Of a stretch of 64,000 bases of DNA, positions 41,968 through 54,162 are shown in pieces. The DNA lies in assembly GCF_002163625.1 (NCBI RefSeq), contig NZ_CP020892.1:992001-1056000 (forward strand), in the 5' to 3' direction. The position numbers were made by a program, and so were the translations under genes. Each line of letters opens with the position of its first letter. The stretch's first letter is position 1. Under the pieces are notes generated by a model, which was given only the letters and a program-made list of their open reading frames with translations, was not told the DNA's origin and did not search any database. The DNA is from Pseudomonas sp. M30-35 (lineage in GTDB: Bacteria > Pseudomonadota > Gammaproteobacteria > Pseudomonadales > Pseudomonadaceae).

Positions 41968-42108
41968 TACAATGCGCGGTGATCAGGTTAAAAGTAGCGG
42001 GGCCGACTGTCAAACCTCATCACTAAGACTTTGGTCGGATGGCATGTTGTTGTGCGGTTAATGGCGACGATATAGGCTTGCGTTCTTGGCACACGCTTCA
42101 GTTTGAAG

Positions 42109-42119
42109 TGGTCAAACCA
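42109..42119. promoter_or_regulatory. possible second, weaker LldR operator
   Basis: TGGTCAAACCA has the same TGGTnnnACCA core and 3-nt spacing as the site at 41951, but the outer bases are G rather than T/A. It ends 12 bp before the lldR ATG and may mediate autoregulation or DNA looping with the first site. Confidence 0.5.
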
Positions 42120-42131
42120 GTGAGGTTAAGT

Positions 42132-42905
42132 ATGGAAGTTGGACCACTGCGTCAGCGACGTCTCAGTGATGACATCGTTGCGCAACTGGAAACCATGATT
42201 CTTGAGGGATCGCTAAAGGTCGGTGAACGCTTGCCGGCGGAGCGAGTGCTGGCTGAGCGCTTTGGCGTGTCACGGCCATCGCTGCGTGAGGCGATCCAGA
42301 AGCTGGTTGCCAAGGGGCTGTTGGTCAGTCGGCAGGGCGGTGGCAACTATGTCGCGCAGACGCTGGGCTCAACCTTTAGCGACCCTCTGCTATTGCTGAT
42401 GGAAAGCAACCCAGAGGCGCAGCGTGATTTGCTTGAGTTTCGTCATACGCTGGAAGGTTCCTGTGCCTATTACGCAGCACTGCGTGCAACCGAGCTTGAT
42501 CTGGATCGCCTGAAAAATGCCTTCGAGGCGCTGCAGGATTGCTATAACCGCAGCGGCAAGGTAACCCGCGCAGAAGAGGGCGCGGCCGACGCACAGTTTC
42601 ACTTGGCTATTGCCGAGGCCAGCCACAACGCGGTGTTGCTGCACACCATTCGCGGTTTGTTTGATTTGCTCAAGCGCAACGTGGTGACCAACATCGGCGG
42701 CATGTATGAGCAGCGCAGCGAAACCCGGGACATGCTGATTAACCAGCATCGGGCGCTATACGAGGCGATTATTGCGGGGCGTGCCGATGAGGCGCGAACC
42801 TTGTCCAATCAGCACATTGATTATGTGCAGGAAGTGCTCGCCGAGGTGCAGCAGCAGGTGCAGCGCGAAGCCAGGGCGCAGCGCCGTTCGACGCAAACTC
42901 CCTAG
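42132..42905 (+). CDS. lldR: FadR/GntR-family lactate-responsive regulator
   Basis: A 257-aa regulator from ATG 42132 (MEVGPLRQRRLSDDIVAQLE). The N-terminal GntR winged helix (SLKVGERLPAERVLAERFGV; SRPSLREAIQKLVAKGLLVS) is followed by a C-terminal FCD ligand-binding domain (LLEFRHTLEGSCAYYAALRA; FHLAIAEASHNAVLL; QHRALYEAIIAGRADEARTL) with the usual Asp/His metal residues. Divergent from lldP. It should repress lldPDE in the absence of lactate by binding the palindrome at 41951-41967. Confidence 0.92.
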   Translation: MEVGPLRQRRLSDDIVAQLETMILEGSLKVGERLPAERVLAERFGVSRPSLREAIQKLVAKGLLVSRQGGGNYVAQTLGSTFSDPLLLLMESNPEAQRDLLEFRHTLEGSCAYYAALRATELDLDRLKNAFEALQDCYNRSGKVTRAEEGAADAQFHLAIAEASHNAVLLHTIRGLFDLLKRNVVTNIGGMYEQRSETRDMLINQHRALYEAIIAGRADEARTLSNQHIDYVQEVLAEVQQQVQREARAQRRSTQTP

Positions 42906-42949
42906 CTCGCCGACTAGCCGGGCTAGTCGCGTTCATCCAAGGCGGCGTT

Positions 42950-43429
42950 TTACTCTTTACCCTTGGTGCGCATGGCGCGCTGAACTTCACGATCGGCATC
43001 ACGTTCTTTCTCGGTGTGACGCTTGTCGAAGTCTTTCTTACCTTTCACCAGTGCAATGGTGCACTTGACCAGGTGTGCCTGCCACTGAATCGACAATGCG
43101 ACGCAGGTATAGCCTTTCTGGTTGACTGCGCCGAATAGCTTTTCCAACTCACGCTTGTTGAGCAAAAGCTTACGGGTGCGTGTCGGGTCTGCAATCACGT
43201 GGGTGCTTGCAGTTGTGAGCGGGGTGATGTGGCAACCCATCAGCCAGGCTTCATCGTTTTTCAGCAGCACGTAGCTGTCGGTCAACTGAGCTTTGCCGGC
43301 ACGCATGCTTTTCACTTCCCAACCGGCGAGCACGAGGCCTGCTTCGAACTTGGTTTCGATGAAATAGTCATGCAGCGCTTTTTTGTTAAGCGCGATGGTG
43401 TTCTCGTTCTGTTTCTTTTGTTTAGCCAT
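42950..43429 (-). CDS. smpB: SsrA-binding protein SmpB
   Basis: A 159-aa protein [20 protein letters not shown] with the SmpB signatures [55 protein letters not shown] and the basic C-terminal tail ([20 protein letters not shown]). It binds the tRNA-like part of tmRNA and places it in stalled ribosomes. Its RNA partner ssrA is in this same window at 31157-31543. Convergent with lldR. Confidence 0.96.
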   Translation of the reverse strand: MAKQKKQNENTIALNKKALHDYFIETKFEAGLVLAGWEVKSMRAGKAQLTDSYVLLKNDEAWLMGCHITPLTTASTHVIADPTRTRKLLLNKRELEKLFGAVNQKGYTCVALSIQWQAHLVKCTIALVKGKKDFDKRHTEKERDADREVQRAMRTKGKE

Positions 43430-43610
43430 AGGCGGCGCATTATAGGGAGTCGTACGCGCTCGCGCTATCTGCTGATGCACGACAATTGATTAATTGATTG
43501 CGTCGTCATGCATGCAAACCTCGGGGTGCGGGCCATGCGAGCTTGAGCCGCCTCGCGTTATCTCGGACAATGCGCGATCTTTTTGGGTCAGCACAGCAGG
43601 CTAGCGGCAC

Positions 43611-45014
43611 ATGGCAAACGATAAAGTCTCGATTCACGGCGCTTGGGCCAGCCGCTGGGTGTTTATTCTGGCGGCCACTGGTTCGGCGGTTGGATTGGGT
43701 AATATCTGGAAGTTTCCCTACATGGCCGGGCTTTACGGCGGCGGCGCGTTTGTTGCCATGTACTTGGTGTGTATTGCTGCGGTCGGTTTGCCGATCATGT
43801 TGGCTGAAACCTTGATTGGTCGACGTGGTCGGCAAAGCCCGGTCAATTCGATGCGCAGCTTGGCTGCGGAATCTGGCGGCTCGCGCTATTGGTCGGTCGC
43901 CGCGGTAGTCGGCATGGTCGCGGCGCTGCTGATTCTCTCGTTCTACAGCGTGGTTGCTGGCTGGTCGCTGGATTACATCATTGGCATGGGCCGTGGCGAT
44001 TTCACCGGCATCACTGGCGAAGGCGCAGGCGCAGCATTCGGTGGCCTGACTGATAACCCCTGGCGCCTGACTCTGTGGCATACGCTGTTTATGATTGGCA
44101 CTGGTTTTGTCATCGCCAAGGGCGTTGTGGCCGGGCTTGAGCGCAGTTTGCGGATCATGATGCCAATGCTGTTTGTGTTGCTGTTGATCCTGCTCGGCTA
44201 CAGCTTTACCACCGGGCATTTTATGCAAGGCTTTAATTTTCTATTCCACTTTGACCCAAGCAAGGTTCAGGGCGGGATTCTCGCAGCGTTGGGTCACGCT
44301 TTCTTCACGCTCAGCGTTGGCGTGGGTTCGATCATGGTTTACGGCTCGTACATGCCGAAAAAGTCTTCAATCGGTGCCACGGTGCTGGCGGTCGGCCTGC
44401 TTGATACCTTGGTCGCACTGACGGCTGGCTTGGCTTTGTTCCCGATTGTTTTTGCTGCCGGCCTTGAGCCCGGCGGCGGGCCAGGATTGATGTTCGTCAC
44501 CCTGCCGATTGCCTTCGGCAATGTGGCGTTTGGACAGGTCATGGGCTTGGTGTTTTTCGTATTGGTGGCATTGGCTGCTTGGAGCTCGTCGATTTCCATG
44601 CTTGAACCTGCAGTCGCTTACTTTGTTGAGCGTACCGGGCGCAGCCGCGCGGCAGTGACCAGCATACTGGCAGTTTTCTGCTGGATAGTCGGTATGGGTA
44701 CGGTGCTATCGTTCAATATTGGCGCAGATGCTAAGTTCTTTGTATTTGCCAAAGACGGCTTTCACCTGTTTCAGTGGGGCGCAGAAGGCGGCAAAACCTT
44801 CTTTGAGGGGATTGATTACCTCACCAGCCGTATTTTGTTACCTGTTGGTAGCGTGGCTTTCGCCATGTTCGCGGGTTGGGTCATGAGTCGGGACTCGGTG
44901 CGTGATGAGTTATCGATCAAAAGCCCGCTGTTGTTCAATATTGCCCTGTGGTTGATTCGCGTTGTGGCACCGGTTGGTGTTTTGATTGTGTTTGTTGCAG
45001 AGCTGACTAAGTGA
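43611..45014 (+). CDS. sodium-dependent transporter (NSS/SNF family)
   Basis: A 467-aa protein with the NSS N-terminal signature WASRWVFILAATGSAVGLGN followed by IWKFPYMAGLYGGGAF, and about 11-12 TM helices. Conserved pieces include GLPIMLAETLIGRRGRQSPV and FFTLSVGVGSIMVYGSYMPK. Members import amino acids or related solutes with sodium; the substrate is not predictable. It lies between smpB and ratA, where the core order would otherwise be continuous. Confidence 0.9.
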   Translation: MANDKVSIHGAWASRWVFILAATGSAVGLGNIWKFPYMAGLYGGGAFVAMYLVCIAAVGLPIMLAETLIGRRGRQSPVNSMRSLAAESGGSRYWSVAAVVGMVAALLILSFYSVVAGWSLDYIIGMGRGDFTGITGEGAGAAFGGLTDNPWRLTLWHTLFMIGTGFVIAKGVVAGLERSLRIMMPMLFVLLLILLGYSFTTGHFMQGFNFLFHFDPSKVQGGILAALGHAFFTLSVGVGSIMVYGSYMPKKSSIGATVLAVGLLDTLVALTAGLALFPIVFAAGLEPGGGPGLMFVTLPIAFGNVAFGQVMGLVFFVLVALAAWSSSISMLEPAVAYFVERTGRSRAAVTSILAVFCWIVGMGTVLSFNIGADAKFFVFAKDGFHLFQWGAEGGKTFFEGIDYLTSRILLPVGSVAFAMFAGWVMSRDSVRDELSIKSPLLFNIALWLIRVVAPVGVLIVFVAELTK

Positions 45015-45048
45015 GAATTATGTTCGTGTTGCATGAAGTTGTTGGTTT

Positions 45049-45483
45049 ATGAGTACGCATATTCAGCGCTCGGCGCTGCTGCCATACCCGGCACAGGCGC
45101 TCTATGACTTGGTCAATGATGTGGCTAAATACCCCGAGTTCTTGCCGTGGTGCTCGTCCAGTGAGGTGCTTGAAGTCACCGATGTGCTGATGGTCGCCAG
45201 CCTTGAAGTGGCTAAGGCAGGCTTTAGCCAGCGCTTTGTCACGCGTAATACCTTGGTGCCGGGGCAGTCGATTGAGCTGAACCTTGAAGACGGCCCGTTT
45301 AATCACTTTCATGGCCGCTGGGAGTTCAAGGCCTTGGGTGACAAGGCCTGTAAAATCAGCCTTGATCTGACCTTTGATTACGCCGGCTCGATTGTCCGTG
45401 CGACATTGGGGCCACTGTTCAATCAGGCAGCAAACACTCTGGTCGATGCGTTCTGCCAACGCGCTAAAAATTTATACGGGTAA
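45049..45483 (+). CDS. ratA: RatA/COQ10-family START-domain protein
   Basis: A 144-aa protein MSTHIQRSALLPYPAQALYD with the polyketide-cyclase/START fold: LVNDVAKYPEFLPWCSSSEV, FSQRFVTRNTLVPGQSIELN, GPFNHFHGRWEFKALGDKAC and a long C-terminal helix. The family includes E. coli RatA (reported to inhibit 70S formation) and the eukaryotic ubiquinone-binding COQ10. It precedes rnfH by 8 bp, the usual ratA-rnfH pair, next to smpB as in many proteobacteria. Confidence 0.88.
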   Translation: MSTHIQRSALLPYPAQALYDLVNDVAKYPEFLPWCSSSEVLEVTDVLMVASLEVAKAGFSQRFVTRNTLVPGQSIELNLEDGPFNHFHGRWEFKALGDKACKISLDLTFDYAGSIVRATLGPLFNQAANTLVDAFCQRAKNLYG

Positions 45484-45491
45484 CTCGCTTT

Positions 45492-45815
45492 ATGGATAGC
45501 AAAAGCATTGTGGTCGAAGTGGTGTATGCCTTGGCGGATAAGCAAAAGCTGCTGCGCTTGAGCCTGCCGTATGGCACCACAATGCGCCAGGCTGCCGAGC
45601 AGTCGGGGATGCAGGCGCATTTTCCCGGCCTGGATTTAGCCAGCAGCCCGCTGGGCATATTTGGTAAAGCCGTAGCCAAGCCTGAAGAGCGGGTGATGGA
45701 GGATGGCGAGCGAGTCGAAATTTATCGCTCTTTGATCGCCGACCCGAAAGAGGTGCGCAAGCAGCGCGCCGCCAAAGCTGCCAAGGCTAAGGCCAAGGAA
45801 GAGTCAGGCGAGTAG
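45492..45815 (+). CDS. rnfH: RnfH-family ubiquitin-like protein
   Basis: A 107-aa protein: SIVVEVVYALADKQKLLRLS, then TMRQAAEQSGMQAHFPGLDL, GIFGKAVAKPEERVMEDGER and EIYRSLIADPKEVRKQRAAK. This is the beta-grasp RnfH/UPF0125 family with an added Ala/Lys-rich tail. Function is poorly known. Conserved partner of ratA. A terminator follows at 45953. Confidence 0.9.
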   Translation: MDSKSIVVEVVYALADKQKLLRLSLPYGTTMRQAAEQSGMQAHFPGLDLASSPLGIFGKAVAKPEERVMEDGERVEIYRSLIADPKEVRKQRAAKAAKAKAKEESGE

Positions 45816-45952
45816 GGTGCGACAACATCACATGCCTGCCGAAGGCTGTGGCAACGCGAAGCTCGCCAACCAATGCTCGGTAAAGCCCGGCAATGCTCGA
45901 CAAATAAGCCAAGTGCTGGACGATAAAAGCGTTGTTCAGCTTGCTTGAGTAA

Positions 45953-45982
45953 CAAAAAAACCGGTTTTCACCGGTTTTTTTG
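45953..45982. terminator. bidirectional terminator between rnfH and bamE
   Basis: Stem AAAAACCGG and CCGGTTTTT around TTTTCA, with A-run before and T-run after. It lies between the converging rnfH and bamE genes. Confidence 0.85.
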
Positions 45983-46002
45983 TATCTGGCTATTGGCGAC
46001 CT

Positions 46003-46542
46003 TTATTCGGTATCCAATGGCTCAGGTGAAGGCACCGCTGCAGGTTCTGCACTGTCGACGTCCCCCTGGATTTGCTCCAGCAGCGAGCCCGGTGCAGGCG
46101 GCTCATCGTCAACTTGCGGTGCTTCGGTCTCTGGCTGCTCTGTGCTGCCGTCAGCAGGTGTGACAGTCGTCGCAGGCTCATCGCCCATGATTTCCTGGTC
46201 ACGGCTGACGCCTGGCATAAAGTCGCCAGCTAAACCGGTGAGTTGGTCATTGTCGTCAAACATAAGACTCACGCGTTCTTGCAAACGCTGGCGACCACCT
46301 GGCTGCATGCTGTACAGATAATCCCAGCGATTTGCATGGAATGTATCCGTAATCAGCGGGTTGCCCATAATAAACCGCACTTGTTTGCGGGTCATTCCTG
46401 GGCGCAACTGGTCTATCATGTCTTGTGTGACGACATTGCCCTGTTGAATGTCGATTTTATAAACCCCGGGGAATGAACAACCGGCGAGTGCGATGAGCCC
46501 CGTAAAGGTGAGGCTGGTCAGCAGGAGCTTGGTTTTTTGCAT
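46003..46542 (-). CDS. bamE: outer membrane protein assembly factor BamE (OmlA/SmpA)
   Basis: A 179-aa lipoprotein from ATG 46542: [20 protein letters not shown] followed by the lipobox LAGC. The mature protein has the SmpA/OmlA core ([56 protein letters not shown]). The C-terminal extension of ~70 residues is rich in Glu, Pro and Ala and longer than the E. coli form. It is part of the BAM complex. Divergent from fur, as in other pseudomonads. Confidence 0.93.
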   Translation of the reverse strand: MQKTKLLLTSLTFTGLIALAGCSFPGVYKIDIQQGNVVTQDMIDQLRPGMTRKQVRFIMGNPLITDTFHANRWDYLYSMQPGGRQRLQERVSLMFDDNDQLTGLAGDFMPGVSRDQEIMGDEPATTVTPADGSTEQPETEAPQVDDEPPAPGSLLEQIQGDVDSAEPAAVPSPEPLDTE

Positions 46543-46639
46543 CGGTGCGTGACTTCCACTATCTTGGCTGGGCAACGTAAACCCCGATCATACCCGTAAT
46601 AAGGGAAGCTGCGAAACCGCTTCCTCGAGAAAGCAGACC

Positions 46640-47044
46640 ATGGTTGAAAATAACGAACTACGCAAGGTTGGCCTAAAAGTAACCCTACCACGGGTTAAGA
46701 TCCTGCAAATGCTGGACTCAGCAGGTCAACGCCACATGAGTGCAGAAGATGTCTACAAGTCTCTGATGGAGGCGGGTGAGGACGTTGGTTTGGCCACTGT
46801 TTATCGGGTATTGACGCAATTTGAGGCCGCAGGTCTAGTTGTTCGTCATAACTTTGATGGCGGTCATGCCGTGTTTGAACTGGCTGACGGAGGACACCAC
46901 GACCATATGGTTTGTATGGAGACTGGTGAGGTGATCGAATTTTTCGATAGCGAGATCGAAAAACGCCAAAAAGAAATTGTAAGCGAGCATGGTTTTGAGC
47001 TCGTAGACCACAACCTGGTGCTCTACGTACGTAAAAAAACCTAA
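46640..47044 (+). CDS. fur: ferric uptake regulator Fur
   Basis: A 134-aa protein MVENNELRKVGLKVTLPRVK with winged helix (LATVYRVLTQFEAAGLVVRH) and the metal site HHDHMVCMETGEVIEF. Only one Cys appears in that region, as in pseudomonad Fur. It represses iron uptake genes when loaded with Fe(II). It is divergent from bamE across ~97 bp. A terminator shared with recN follows. Confidence 0.96.
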   Translation: MVENNELRKVGLKVTLPRVKILQMLDSAGQRHMSAEDVYKSLMEAGEDVGLATVYRVLTQFEAAGLVVRHNFDGGHAVFELADGGHHDHMVCMETGEVIEFFDSEIEKRQKEIVSEHGFELVDHNLVLYVRKKT

Positions 47045-47105
47045 GAAATCATTTGGGGTTCCCCCAGCGATTTCTACTCCACGCGGCATGTTTGTGCGTG
47101 TGATT

Positions 47106-47137
47106 TAAAAAGGCGACCTACCTTGGTCGCCTTTTTT
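47106..47137. terminator. bidirectional terminator between fur and recN
   Basis: Stem AAAAAGGCGACC and GGTCGCCTTTTTT around TACCTT, with A-run and T-run on the two sides. It lies between the converging fur and recN genes. Confidence 0.88.
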
Positions 47138-47164
47138 ATGCCTTGTTGAGCGGTGTAAATACGT

Positions 47165-48838
47165 TCAGGCTTGGGCGCTGCCGACCATTTGTCGGGCGTG
47201 GGCGATTGATTCATCGGTCAGGTCAACGCCGCCAAGCATTCGTGCGATCTCTTCGACACGTTGTTCGTTGCTGAGCTTGCTGACGGCGGTGCGTGTGGCG
47301 TCGTTGCCACGTGCCTTGTGCACGAATAGATGTTGGTGGCCTTGTGCTGCAACTTGCGGCAAGTGGGTAACGGTCAGTACTTGTCCGCGTCCCCCCAGGC
47401 GGCGTAGCAACTGGCCGACGACCTCGGCAGTTGGGCCGCCAATGCCCACGTCAACTTCGTCGAATACCAGCGTTGGTACGCGTGAGGTTTGCGCGGTGAT
47501 TACCTGAATGGCCAAGCTGATGCGCGACAGCTCGCCGCCCGATGCAACTTTAGCCAGGCCTTTGAGCGGCTGGCCGGGGTTGGCGCTGACCAGAAATTCA
47601 ACCTGTTCCATGCCGTTAACGTGCGGCTCGGCGCTGCTGCAGGCTTGCAGTTTGATGCTGAAACGTCCGCCGGGCATGCCCAAGGTTTGCATTTCCTTTT
47701 CTACCGCTTTGCCGAGCTTCTCGGCGGCTTTGTTGCGCAGGCGGCTTAGTTCGGCGGCCTTTTTTTGATAATGCCGCTCAAATGCGCTGAGTTCTTCGTT
47801 GAGACGCTCAACGGCTTGGTCGTCAGCGTTGAGTGTTTCAATTTCATCGAACAGTTGTTGTTGCATGTGCGGTAGCTGGTCGGGTTGAATCCGGTGCTTG
47901 CGCGCCAATGTATAAATAGCATCAAGGCGTTCTTCGAGCGTTTGTAGGCGCTCTGGATCAGCGTCGAAATGATCAATAAAGCGGTTTAGTTCGCCGACGG
48001 CTTCTTCAACCTGAATTTGTGCGTTGGCGAGCATGTGGCTCGCTTCTGTCAGTGCGCCGGGCTGGCCTTGAAAACTGCTGAGTCGGTTGAGGCTGCCAGT
48101 CAGTGCTGATAACACGTTGCCTGCATCGTTCTCGCTGCATAGCTCCAATACCTGGCGACAGGCGCTGAGCAGGCTTTCCGCATTGGTCAGGTTCTTGTGT
48201 TCTTGCTCAAGCTGCTCCAGTTCGTTGTCGACCAACGCCAGGTTGTCGAGTTCTTCAAGCTGATAGCTGAGCAATTGATGGCGCGAGCGTTGTTCATCGC
48301 CGAGGTTGGAGATGCGCTCCAGTTCATTCTTGGTTTGCTTCCAGCGCTGCGCTGCCAGCGACACTTGGCGAGAAATTTCTTGGCTGCCAGCAAACTCATC
48401 AAGCAAGCGCCGATGAGTTTCAGCTTTAAGCAGCGATTGGTGCTCATGCTGGCTGTGAATATCAATCAGCAGCTCGCCCAGCGCTTTTAAATCGGCTTGC
48501 GGGCAGGGTGATCCATTGATGTAGCCGCGCGAGCGGCCTTCGGCAGTGATCACGCGGCGCAAGATACACGGGCCGTTATTGTCGAGGTCGCGCTCGGCTA
48601 GCCAGGTGCGGGCTTCGGGGATGTCATCCAGGTCAAAGCTGGCCAGGATGTCGGCTTTGTCGGCACCGGGGCGCACGACACCGCTGTCTGCCCGGTCGCC
48701 TAAGGTCAGGCCGAGCGCGTCGAGCATGATGGATTTGCCGGCCCCGGTCTCGCCGCTGATCACGCTCATGCCGCGCTCGAGCTCTAGATCGAGATGCTCA
48801 ACGATTGCGTAGTTGTGTACGGACAGGTGCACCAGCAT
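47165..48838 (-). CDS. recN: DNA repair protein RecN
   Basis: A 557-aa SMC-like ATPase. Walker A is VISGETGAGKSIMLDALGLT near the N-terminus. Two coiled-coil arms flank a central region. The signature (VASGGELSRISLAIQVI) and Walker B (TLVFDEVDVGIGG) are near the C-terminus. It acts in double-strand-break repair. Divergent from grpE. The start MLVHLSVHNYAIVEHLDLEL is the usual one. Confidence 0.96.
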   Translation of the reverse strand: MLVHLSVHNYAIVEHLDLELERGMSVISGETGAGKSIMLDALGLTLGDRADSGVVRPGADKADILASFDLDDIPEARTWLAERDLDNNGPCILRRVITAEGRSRGYINGSPCPQADLKALGELLIDIHSQHEHQSLLKAETHRRLLDEFAGSQEISRQVSLAAQRWKQTKNELERISNLGDEQRSRHQLLSYQLEELDNLALVDNELEQLEQEHKNLTNAESLLSACRQVLELCSENDAGNVLSALTGSLNRLSSFQGQPGALTEASHMLANAQIQVEEAVGELNRFIDHFDADPERLQTLEERLDAIYTLARKHRIQPDQLPHMQQQLFDEIETLNADDQAVERLNEELSAFERHYQKKAAELSRLRNKAAEKLGKAVEKEMQTLGMPGGRFSIKLQACSSAEPHVNGMEQVEFLVSANPGQPLKGLAKVASGGELSRISLAIQVITAQTSRVPTLVFDEVDVGIGGPTAEVVGQLLRRLGGRGQVLTVTHLPQVAAQGHQHLFVHKARGNDATRTAVSKLSNEQRVEEIARMLGGVDLTDESIAHARQMVGSAQA

Positions 48839-48949
48839 GGCGAGGTCTCCGGGGTGTTTGACATGGTTATTTATACAGTAGTTTTTTTGCTGCTGGCAAT
48901 ATCCTTATGTGGCGCGTGTTTAATCTTGCGTATTTGCGAGTGTTTTCCC

Positions 48950-48978
48950 CTTGAAGCTCTAAAAACCGCCCCCATATA
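48950..48978 (+). promoter_or_regulatory. sigma-32 (RpoH)-type heat-shock promoter for grpE-dnaK-dnaJ
   Basis: CTTGAA at 48950-48955 and CCCCAT at 48970-48975 (within CCCCCATATAA), 14 nt apart, match the RpoH consensus CTTGAA-N11-16-CCCCAT. It lies about 55 bp upstream of the grpE start. Confidence 0.82.
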
Positions 48979-49031
48979 ACGGTGCAGAAGCGTGAGTTAA
49001 GACTCGCGCCCGTTATTTAGAGGAGAGAGGC

Positions 49032-49601
49032 ATGGCTGACGAACAGACCCTGGATACGCAGATTCCCGAGGCAGATGCAGCAGTAGATGCAGCGCCGGGT
49101 GACGAACTGGCTGCTCGCGTGCAAACGCTGGAAGAGCAGTTGGCAGCTGCGCAGGATCAATCGCTGCGCATGGCTGCTGACCTGCAAAACGTACGCCGTC
49201 GCGCAGATCAGGATGTAGAAAAGGCACACAAGTTTGCCTTGGAAAAATTTGCCAACGACCTGTTGCCGGTTGTCGACAGTCTGGAGCGCGGCCTTGAGCT
49301 GTCGAGTCCGGATGATGAGGCGATCAAAGCAGTGCGCGAAGGCATGGAGTTAACCCTTAAGTTGTTCCGTGACACGCTGTCGCGTTTTCAGTTGGAAGCG
49401 ATTGATCCGCATGGCCAGCCGTTCAACCCTGAGTTGCATCAGGCGATGGCGATGCAGGAAAGCGAAACCCTGGAGCCAAACAGCGTGATTCAAGTGTTCC
49501 AGAAGGGTTACCAGTTGCACGGTCGTTTGTTGCGTCCGGCGATGGTTGTAGTGAGCAAGGCACCTGCCGCTCCGACGCCATCAATTGATGAAAAGGCTTG
49601 A
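49032..49601 (+). CDS. grpE: nucleotide exchange factor GrpE
   Basis: A 189-aa protein with a strong SD (AGGAGAGAGG). An acidic N-terminus and long coiled coil ([20 protein letters not shown]) precede [38 protein letters not shown] and the beta-wing ([40 protein letters not shown]). It exchanges ADP on DnaK. First gene after the heat-shock promoter, ahead of dnaK by 100 bp. Confidence 0.97.
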   Translation: MADEQTLDTQIPEADAAVDAAPGDELAARVQTLEEQLAAAQDQSLRMAADLQNVRRRADQDVEKAHKFALEKFANDLLPVVDSLERGLELSSPDDEAIKAVREGMELTLKLFRDTLSRFQLEAIDPHGQPFNPELHQAMAMQESETLEPNSVIQVFQKGYQLHGRLLRPAMVVVSKAPAAPTPSIDEKA

Positions 49602-49700
49602 AATTAATTTTTTAGCCCCCATTAAACAGTCAAGCGTTTTAGTGCTAGCGCAACTGGCTCAGAACCAGTGCGCAATTATCAAAGTTTCGGGAGAGTAATT

Positions 49701-51617
<1,917 letters not shown>

Positions 51618-51710
51618 GCGCACGCTTGCTAGGCGCATCCTTGGTGGTTTCAACGATGCGCTAAGGCTCCAGCCGGTTGTGGCGTGAGTCACAACCTGTA
51701 TGATCCGCCG

Positions 51711-51730
51711 CGCGGGAGCTTGCTCCCGCG
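51711..51730. repeat. REP-like palindrome between dnaK and dnaJ
   Basis: CGCGGGAGC and GCTCCCGCG separated by TT, a 9-bp perfect GC-rich palindrome typical of Pseudomonas REP elements. No T-run follows, so it probably does not terminate; it may stabilise the dnaK mRNA end. Confidence 0.6.
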
Positions 51731-51822
51731 TTGGCGTGTCTGGAGGGAATGATTTGCAAGGCGTTAATCAGAGACGCAGGTGCGATAGCTTTTTAACGAT
51801 TTGTTTAAGGTGTTGAGGATTT

Positions 51823-52965
51823 ATGTCTAAACGTGACTATTACGAGGTGCTCGGTGTTGAGCGCGGCGCCAGCGAAGCTGAGCTGAAGAAAGCTTACCGA
51901 CGCCTGGCGATGAAGCATCACCCGGACCGTAATCCTGACGATAAAGTCTCGGAAGAAAAGTTCAAGGAAGCCAATGAGGCTTACGAAGTACTTTCTGACT
52001 CGAGCAAGCGTGCCGCTTATGATCAGTATGGCCACGCAGGCGTTGACCCAAGCATGGGAGGCGCTGGTGCTGGCGGTGCAGGTTTCGGCGGGGCTAACTT
52101 CTCCGACATTTTCGGTGATGTGTTCAGTGACTTCTTCGGTGGTGCAGCAGGTGCTGGCGGCCGAGGTCGTGGTGGTGCGCAGCGCGGTAGCGACTTGCGT
52201 TACACCCTTGAATTGGATCTGGAAGAGGCCGTACGCGGCACGACCGTGACCATTCGAGTGCCAACGCTGGCGAACTGCAAAACCTGTGATGGCTCGGGTG
52301 CCAAGAAGGGCACGACGCCAGTGACCTGTACCACCTGTGGCGGTATTGGTCAGGTGCGTATGCAGCAGGGCTTCTTCTCGGTGCAGCAAACCTGCCCGCG
52401 CTGCCACGGCAGCGGCAAGATGATTACTGATCCATGTGATTCTTGCCATGGTCAGGGTCGTGTTGAAGAGCACAAAACCCTGTCGGTTAAAGTCCCGGCC
52501 GGTGTTGATACGGGCGACCGTATCCGTCTCTCGGGTGAAGGTGAGGCGGGTGCCATGGGCGGCCCGGCTGGCGACCTGTACGTGGTGGTGAATGTGCGTG
52601 AGCACGCGATCTTCCAGCGCGATGGCAAGCATCTGTATTGCGAGGTGCCAATCAGCTTTGCGGATGCAGCGCTAGGTGGTGAGCTGGAAGTGCCGACGCT
52701 GGATGGTCGGGTCAAGTTGAAGATTCCGGAAGGCACGCAAACCGGTAAGTTGTTCCGTCTGCGTGGCAAGGGCGTTGCGCCTGTGCGCGGTGGTGGCGCC
52801 GGTGACCTGATGTGCCGTGTAGCGGTGGAAACGCCGGTGCACCTGGATCGTCGTCAGCGTGAGTTGCTTGAAGAGTTCCGCAAGTCGATCGACGGCGACA
52901 GCTCGCACTCGCCAAAAGCCAATGGCTGGTTTGAGGGTGTTAAGCGTTTCTTCGGTGATCTGTAA
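51823..52965 (+). CDS. dnaJ: co-chaperone DnaJ (Hsp40)
   Basis: A 380-aa protein with J domain ([11 protein letters not shown]), a Gly/Phe-rich segment, four zinc repeats ([32 protein letters not shown]) and a C-terminal substrate-binding domain. It stimulates DnaK ATPase. Last gene of the grpE-dnaK-dnaJ cluster, followed by a compound terminator. Confidence 0.98.
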   Translation: MSKRDYYEVLGVERGASEAELKKAYRRLAMKHHPDRNPDDKVSEEKFKEANEAYEVLSDSSKRAAYDQYGHAGVDPSMGGAGAGGAGFGGANFSDIFGDVFSDFFGGAAGAGGRGRGGAQRGSDLRYTLELDLEEAVRGTTVTIRVPTLANCKTCDGSGAKKGTTPVTCTTCGGIGQVRMQQGFFSVQQTCPRCHGSGKMITDPCDSCHGQGRVEEHKTLSVKVPAGVDTGDRIRLSGEGEAGAMGGPAGDLYVVVNVREHAIFQRDGKHLYCEVPISFADAALGGELEVPTLDGRVKLKIPEGTQTGKLFRLRGKGVAPVRGGGAGDLMCRVAVETPVHLDRRQRELLEEFRKSIDGDSSHSPKANGWFEGVKRFFGDL

Positions 52966-52992
52966 GAATATCGCAAGCACATCGCTGTATTG

Positions 52993-53048
52993 AAAAAGCT
53001 GCTTAATGTGCAGGTTTACCTAGTAAACTGCGGGTTAAGCAGCTTTTT
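52993..53048 (+). terminator. compound terminator after dnaJ
   Basis: Outer 14-bp stem AAAAAGCTGCTTAA (52993-53006) and TTAAGCAGCTTTTT (53035-53048) encloses a second hairpin GTTTAC/GTAAAC (53014-53028). The A-run and T-run make it effective in either direction. Confidence 0.85.
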
Positions 53049-53100
53049 TATTTGGGCGAAGCACGCTTGCAGCATCGAGATTGATGTGTGTGGGTTGTAG

Positions 53101-53955
<855 letters not shown>

Positions 53956-54080
53956 GTCACTCGATCAATGGTGCCGAGTCGATGAATTTTTAGCGTAAGT
54001 CGGGTGGACCAAAAACGCACTTTCCTGTAAGCTTTCTGCTTTAGTGTGTCCACTAAAAGTTACGCAGAATGAATTCATAT

Positions 54081-54119
54081 AAAAAGCGGGATGACGGTTC
54101 ACACGTCATCCCGCTTTTT
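54081..54119 (+). terminator. strong hairpin between dapB and carA
   Basis: Sixteen-bp perfect stem AAAAAGCGGGATGACG (54081-54096) and CGTCATCCCGCTTTTT (54104-54119), followed by another T. It ends 43 bp before the carA start. It may terminate dapB or act as an attenuator if the carA promoter lies upstream; TATAAA at 54078 sits at its edge. Confidence 0.85.
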
Positions 54120-54162
54120 TACAATCTGCGTTTGCTTCAAGCTTTGATCTTCGGAGGTTTTC

